Shown here: positions 32,906 to 37,356 of the stretch, piece by piece
How the letters are laid out: each line of letters begins with the position of its first letter
Position numbering within the stretch: the stretch's first letter is position 1
Assembly: GCA_013044195.1 (NCBI GenBank)
Contig: JABEUV010000016.1
Coordinates: 1 to 37,356, forward strand
From: Elusimicrobiota bacterium
GTDB taxonomy: Bacteria > Elusimicrobiota > Elusimicrobia > UBA1565 > UBA9628
Length of the DNA stretch: 37,356 nt
Direction of reading: 5' to 3'
Program-made: the position numbers and the translations under genes
The notes under the pieces: generated by a model
The model's database searches: none
The model's input: only the letters and a program-made list of their open reading frames with translations
Told to the model about the DNA's origin: nothing

Positions 32906-34203
32906 GGCGCTCTTAGCTCCCGTCCGACGATGCGGCTCAACTCGGCCAGCCGCTGCTCGTATTCCTCGATATCCTGCAGATACTCCAAACGATAGTTCAG
33001 CAGCGACCTTTGGGCGTCGAGAAGGTCGAGGAAGGAGTTTGCGCCCGTCATATAGCCGGACCCGGCGACGGCGAGGGCTTCGCTCGCCTGGGGCAGCAAT
33101 GTGGTCCGATAGGCGTCGGCCAGGCGCTTGGCCGTCCGCGCCCGCGCCCAGGCCGTCCTCAGGTCGGCCGACGTTCCCACCCGCATGGCCTGTAGCTCGG
33201 CCTCGGAGCTTGCCTTTTGCGCGCGCGCCTCGTCGACCTTGGCCAGCGGCTTCCAAAACCAGAGCGGCACCGTGAATCCGACCACGGCGTCGCGCGAGCT
33301 GCCTCCGGGCTCCGTCGGCGCGTCGCGGTAGCGGAACTGGAGCATGAGATCGGGAAGGAACGCGGACTTGGCCAGGGAGAGATCGAGCGCCGCCTTGCGG
33401 GTCTCAAGCGTGGCCTGCCGAAGCTCCGGCCGCCCCGACTGCGCGTCGGCCTCCAGGCGGTCAAGCGGAAGGTCCAGGTCGCCCGGGTCGGGATCGGCGG
33501 GCGTTCCCAGCGGGACGCGCTCGTCGCGGTTGAGCAGGGCGTTGAGCTGGGCCTCGTCCGCCTCTTTTTCCCGATCGACGGCGACCACAAGATCGAGCAT
33601 CCGCGTCAGTTCGGTCTGCGCCTTGAGCGCGTCAAGCTGGCTGGAGCGGCCGGCGGCGTATTTCGACTCCGCGACTTTCGAGAAGCGGCGCATGATCTCG
33701 ACGTTCTCATTGAAGATGTCGAGCGCGCGATACGCCAGAAAAAGTCCGGCGTAGGCCTGCTCGGCCTGGGACGAAACCTCGCGGACCTTGGCGCGGTAGG
33801 CCTGCTCGGCGATCTCGGCCTCGCGCTGCGCCCGGCTGTGCCGGAAATAGAGGGTGGTCGGAAACGGCGTCTCCTGGGTGACGGCGATGTTCTTCTCCAT
33901 GGCGTTGTTGATGATGTTTCCGTTGAGCGGAGCGTACATCCGCTCGATGTCGACGCGCGGCTTGTCGGGCGTTGCGGCCTGCACGATCCGCTTTTGCGCC
34001 GCCTCCCAGCGGGCTTTCGCCGCGGCGATCTCCGGGTTGTCGCTCTCGACGACGGCCAGCACTTGAGCGAGGGTGATCGTGCCGGAGGAAACGAAGGCCG
34101 CCGTCTGAGCCGCGGCCGGATGTGACACGGCCAAGGAAACGGCTGGAATCATCAAAATGCACCGCCAAGTTCGCATGCTCACGGTTTTATCCTCCGTCCT
34201 CAT
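32902..34203 (-). CDS. TolC/CusC-type outer-membrane efflux protein
   Basis: Signal peptide; GTITLAQVLAVVESDNPEIAAAKARWEAAQKRIVQAATPDKPRVDIERMY, AIYRT...LPQASEALAVAGSGYMTGANSFLDLLDAQRSLL-type OMF repeats. Confidence 0.87.
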   Translation of the reverse strand: MRTEDKTVSMRTWRCILMIPAVSLAVSHPAAAQTAAFVSSGTITLAQVLAVVESDNPEIAAAKARWEAAQKRIVQAATPDKPRVDIERMYAPLNGNIINNAMEKNIAVTQETPFPTTLYFRHSRAQREAEIAEQAYRAKVREVSSQAEQAYAGLFLAYRALDIFNENVEIMRRFSKVAESKYAAGRSSQLDALKAQTELTRMLDLVVAVDREKEADEAQLNALLNRDERVPLGTPADPDPGDLDLPLDRLEADAQSGRPELRQATLETRKAALDLSLAKSAFLPDLMLQFRYRDAPTEPGGSSRDAVVGFTVPLWFWKPLAKVDEARAQKASSEAELQAMRVGTSADLRTAWARARTAKRLADAYRTTLLPQASEALAVAGSGYMTGANSFLDLLDAQRSLLNYRLEYLQDIEEYEQRLAELSRIVGRELRAP

Positions 34204-34634
34204 GGCTCGCTTGCGTTCGTTCCCATGTTGTAAGTAAAAACCAGTTCGCCGCCCAGATAGGCCGTGGCGAGCAGCGCGCCCGCGCAGGCCAGCCAAGCGG
34301 CGATAAAAAGCCTCGATCCACGGTCCTTGAAAAATTTCCTCCACAACGAGAGCGCCGAGAAGACTCCGACCGTCCAGAACGCCAGCGCCTTATGATCGGC
34401 AAGCGTCTCCCACGCCGGCGGCACATGCGGCGCCGTTTTCTCGGCAAACAGGCCCAGGCCCATCGCCGCCCAAGCCGACGCCGTCCCCAGCCACAAGAGC
34501 CATGAGACGGCGTCGGCCAGCCAGCCCCGCTTCCCGCCGCTGACCCGATCGGCCACACCGCCCGCGAGGCCCGTCAAGAGCAGCGCGATCGGGAAATGGA
34601 CGAACGCCGCGTGCAGGACGTAGAGCTTGGGCAT
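34200..34634 (-). CDS. Membrane protein, DUF2231-like
   Basis: LHAAFVHFPIALLLTGLAGGVADRVSG..., four predicted TM segments; overlaps start of OMF gene. Confidence 0.65.
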   Translation of the reverse strand: MPKLYVLHAAFVHFPIALLLTGLAGGVADRVSGGKRGWLADAVSWLLWLGTASAWAAMGLGLFAEKTAPHVPPAWETLADHKALAFWTVGVFSALSLWRKFFKDRGSRLFIAAWLACAGALLATAYLGGELVFTYNMGTNASEP

Positions 34635-34637
34635 CGC

Positions 34638-35033
34638 TCACTCCATGACGACGCTTTCGACGGCGATGGCTTGGACTCCGCCGCGCTCGTAGGCGTCGCC
34701 CTTGACCGTCATCGTGTCGCCGACCATCTCCCGGGCCTGCTCGTAGGGCTTGCGGGCCTTGGCCGAGGAGTGGTCTTCGATGAGCAGGTAGACCTTTCCG
34801 TCCTGAGTCAGTATGCCCAGCGGCGCCCCGTTCTTGATGCACATCCGGGCGCATTCGACGTGCTTCTTGCCCTTGCCCTCGTGGGGCATGTAGCAGAACA
34901 TGTCGAGGAGTTCGCCCTTGACCGTGACCTCCTTGCCTCCCGCGCCATGTTCCGCGTCATGGCCCGAATGCGACCAGGCGTATCCACCAAGGGCGACGAC
35001 CGACAGTGCGGCGACGAGAAGTGACTTCTTCAT
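34638..35033 (-). CDS. Small secreted Cys/His-containing protein of efflux operon
   Basis: Signal peptide MKKSLLVAALSVVALGGYAWS; HSGHDAEHG, LLDMFCYMPHEGKGKKHVECARMCIKNGAPLGILTQDGKVYLLIEDH. Confidence 0.7.
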   Translation of the reverse strand: MKKSLLVAALSVVALGGYAWSHSGHDAEHGAGGKEVTVKGELLDMFCYMPHEGKGKKHVECARMCIKNGAPLGILTQDGKVYLLIEDHSSAKARKPYEQAREMVGDTMTVKGDAYERGGVQAIAVESVVME

Positions 35034-35130
35034 TGCAGTATCTCCATAATGTGGGCAGTGCGGCTGTCGAACGGACCACGGACGCAAAGCGCCCGGACAC
35101 AAGACATGGGAACCCGGGCAAGCCGGGAGT

Positions 35131-35538
35131 TTAGAGGACGGCGAGGAGGGACGGCGGAGGGCGAGGCCCCCGCAGGGCGCCGGCAAGGAGGGACGATTCG
35201 GCGCCCGGAGGCGCGCGTGAGGAAAACGCGATTCGAGCCGGCGCGTCGGAACTTGCCGCCGATCGGTCGACGCAGATCAAGACGACCGCGTCGATCGGCG
35301 CGGGCAGCGCCGCCCGTGCAGGAAGCAGGGCGGACGCGGCATTCGGCCCGCGAACGCAGCACGGCGCCTGAGAACGGCGGGAGGGCGCGCCCTGAGCATG
35401 GCCGCGACAGTGGCCGCAAGCCTCAGCGACGGCCGCAGGCGCCGCGGAAAAATCCAGCGCGCACGCCTGGCGGCACAAGCCCGCGCATAGGCAGACGACC
35501 ATCACCGTCAGCGTCGTCACACGCCGCAAATGCAACAT
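35131..35538 (-). CDS. Hypothetical Cys-rich secreted protein, first gene of efflux operon
   Basis: MLHLRRVTTLTVMVVCLCAGLCRQACA signal-like; CGHCRGH and CC motifs; ATG directly follows a near-consensus promoter. Confidence 0.5.
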   Translation of the reverse strand: MLHLRRVTTLTVMVVCLCAGLCRQACALDFSAAPAAVAEACGHCRGHAQGAPSRRSQAPCCVRGPNAASALLPARAALPAPIDAVVLICVDRSAASSDAPARIAFSSRAPPGAESSLLAGALRGPRPPPSLLAVL

Positions 35539-35543
35539 GGCGT

Positions 35544-35572
35544 AGTATAACCCCGACGCCGCGAAAAGTCAA
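35544..35572 (-). promoter_or_regulatory. Near-consensus sigma70-like promoter for the metal-efflux operon
   Basis: Reverse strand TTGACT - 17 nt - TATACT, then 5 nt (acgcc) and ATG 35538. Confidence 0.65.
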
Positions 35573-35685
35573 ATTTCAAAAGTACCCGCCGCGGCGGGAA
35601 GCGGCCTGACGCGGCGTCTTAATCTTTAAGGAACGAGGGCTTCTGTTTTGCTAAGACATTCCCATAAAGCCGCAGGGAGAACGCC

Positions 35686-35979
35686 ATGAGCGACGCCGCC
35701 TATCAAGAACGCCTGGAGATCGACTACCCGAGCGAGGGGGAGCACATAGACCTCTCGGGCTATACGTTCCGCGTGGGCGCCGATCAGGCTCTGGCCTTCG
35801 CCGAAGTCTCCATCGACCGCGGCCCCTGGCTTGCCTGCCGCCAGGCCTGCGGCTTATGGTGGTACGACTGGACCGGCTACGCGCCCGGAGAGCACGCGGT
35901 GTCCGCGCGCGCCGTGGCGCAGGGCGGACGCACTTTGAACTCCACCCCGCGCCGCTTCGTCGTCGACGCCAAGCGCTGA
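35686..35979 (+). CDS. Hypothetical small protein
   Basis: ATG preceded by GCAGGGAG SD-like sequence; EIDYPSEGEHIDLSGYTFRVGADQALAFAEVSIDRGPWLACRQACGLWWYDWTGYAPGEHAVSARAVAQGGRTLNS resembles an Ig-like/bacterial beta-sandwich fold. Confidence 0.65.
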   Translation: MSDAAYQERLEIDYPSEGEHIDLSGYTFRVGADQALAFAEVSIDRGPWLACRQACGLWWYDWTGYAPGEHAVSARAVAQGGRTLNSTPRRFVVDAKR

Positions 35980-36001
35980 ACGCGACCGAGCGCGGCCGTC
36001 T

Positions 36002-37356
36002 TTATGCGGCCGGCGTCTGGATTTCCGAAAGATCCGCGACGCGCTTGAAGGCGCCGACCAGTCGCGCCAGCAGGGCGAGGCGCTGAAGCTTCAGCGCCTC
36101 GTCGTCGACCATGACCATGACGTTCTCGAAGAATCCGTCCAGGTGCGGCTTGATGGAGACCAGGCCGCCGAGCGCGCCCGCGTAGTCGCCGTCAGTCACG
36201 CGCGAGGCGACCTGGGCCTCGGCGCTCTGAACGGCGTCGTAAAGAGCCAGTTCGGCCTTGTCGACCAGTCGTGCGCGATCACCGACGACGCCGCGCTCCG
36301 CGCCCTTCGATTGCTTCAAGATGTTCGACGCGCGCTTGAAGGCCGCGGCGAGCGCCTCGAAGGACGGATCGCGGCGCGCGCCCTGCAAGGCCTTGAGGCG
36401 CTTCAGCGCGGCGGGAAGATCGCGGAGCGCGCCGGCGCGGACCGCGCGGATCTCGTCGACCGCGAAGCCCTGCTCCTCGAAATAGGACGTCGCCCGTCCC
36501 CAGACGAAATCGGCGAGTTTGGCCGACAGACTTTCGGGATCGGAAGAGCGAACCGGCTGAGCCTCGGCGGCGTTCTTGAACGCCTCTAAAAGATCGATCG
36601 ACAGATTCCTTTCAATGACGATGCGCACCGCGCCCAGGGCCTGACGGCGCAAGGCATAGGGGTCGGCCGAACCGGTGGGAATTAAGCCGACGGCGAAGCA
36701 GCCGGCCAGGCTGTCGAGCTTGCCCGCCAGCGACACGACGGCGGCCTCCGCCGTCGCGGGAACGGGACTTTTTGCCGCGACGGGGAAATAAAACTGCTCG
36801 ATGGCGACGGCGACGTTCTCCGCCATCTGTTCACGCCGCGCATAGACGCCGCCCATCGTGCCTTGAAGTTCCGGGAATTCCTTGACGACGTCCGTGACGA
36901 GATCGGCATAAGCGACCCGTGTTGCGTGAACGACGACGCTCTGGTCGACCGCGGCGCCCAATGCTCCACAGAGGTCGGAAGCGATATTGCCCACGCGCGT
37001 TCGCTTGCCCTCCATGCTGCCGAGTTCTTGCTGATAAGTCACCTTCGACAGCATCGGAAGCCTCGCCGCCAAGTGACCGGCGCAGTCGCGGCCGAAGAAG
37101 AAGGCGGCGTCGTTGAAGCGCGCCTCCAGCACCCGTCGGTAGCCTTCGGCCACCAATTTATTTCCTTCGGAGCGGCCGTCTCGCACGCCGATGAAGGCGG
37201 GCAGAAGTCCGCCCTTCGCGTCGATCACCGGGAAGAATTTCAACTGCTTCTTCATCACCAGCTTGAGCAGGGCCGCGGGCAGGCGCAGGTGCTCGTCGCG
37301 CAAGCGCACGACCACGGCGGAGGGATGCTCGACCATGTCCACGGTCTCGCGCACCA
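36002..37356 (-). CDS. glyS: Glycine--tRNA ligase beta subunit (partial, 5' end beyond window)
   Basis: FFGRDCAGHLAARLPMLSKVTYQQELGSMEGKRTRVGNIA, KEFPELQGTMGGVYARREQM, GLIPTGSADPYALRRQALGAVRIVIE. Confidence 0.95.
   Translation of the reverse strand, partial: VRETVDMVEHPSAVVVRLRDEHLRLPAALLKLVMKKQLKFFPVIDAKGGLLPAFIGVRDGRSEGNKLVAEGYRRVLEARFNDAAFFFGRDCAGHLAARLPMLSKVTYQQELGSMEGKRTRVGNIASDLCGALGAAVDQSVVVHATRVAYADLVTDVVKEFPELQGTMGGVYARREQMAENVAVAIEQFYFPVAAKSPVPATAEAAVVSLAGKLDSLAGCFAVGLIPTGSADPYALRRQALGAVRIVIERNLSIDLLEAFKNAAEAQPVRSSDPESLSAKLADFVWGRATSYFEEQGFAVDEIRAVRAGALRDLPAALKRLKALQGARRDPSFEALAAAFKRASNILKQSKGAERGVVGDRARLVDKAELALYDAVQSAEAQVASRVTDGDYAGALGGLVSIKPHLDGFFENVMVMVDDEALKLQRLALLARLVGAFKRVADLSEIQTPAA

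Noticed and set aside
35049-35609. 186-aa + strand ORF overlapping the Cys-rich leading gene
   Set aside because: Arg/Pro-rich; the - strand frame has a signal peptide and a near-consensus promoter. Not fully excluded.
1-37356. tRNA/rRNA genes, CRISPR arrays, transposases or phage genes
   Set aside because: None recognised on reading both strands; a tRNAscan-SE/Infernal run would be needed to exclude small RNAs.

Overview
GC-rich bacterial chromosomal window. It is mostly protein-coding, and I recognise no rRNA, tRNA, CRISPR array or transposase. The phylum cannot be determined from this window. (1) Positions ~1-12.4 kb hold an accessory block of two convergent gene sets. The + strand set is an SsuABC/NMT1-type ABC importer, a TIM-barrel amidohydrolase, a sulfotransferase-like protein, an arginine-deiminase/amidinotransferase-fold protein and a second PAPS-type sulfotransferase. 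The - strand set is an RmlD-like SDR, a SAM methyltransferase, a rubrerythrin-like protein that appears to have lost most metal ligands, a GyrB/ParE-type ATPase fused to a SAM methyltransferase, and a TPR protein. The GyrB-ATPase/methyltransferase fusion (8309-10249) is the most unusual object in the window. It keeps the GHKL ATPase and transducer signatures (GLHGVG, QTK loop), lacks the TOPRIM half, and carries a full methyltransferase domain that resembles the adjacent stand-alone methyltransferase. (2) ~12.5-22.3 kb encodes a lytic transglycosylase, a small secreted protein, two large Ala/Glu/Arg coiled-coil proteins (one with internal repeats, one tail-anchored), an unknown secreted protein, a PilZ-domain membrane protein, a small helical protein and glutamine-dependent NAD+ synthetase. 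(3) ~22.3-35.5 kb (- strand) encodes two RND tripartite efflux systems: one with an unusually short adaptor, and a Cus-type heavy-metal system with accessory small proteins preceded by a near-consensus promoter. (4) The right end holds a small unknown + strand gene and a partial glyS on the - strand.
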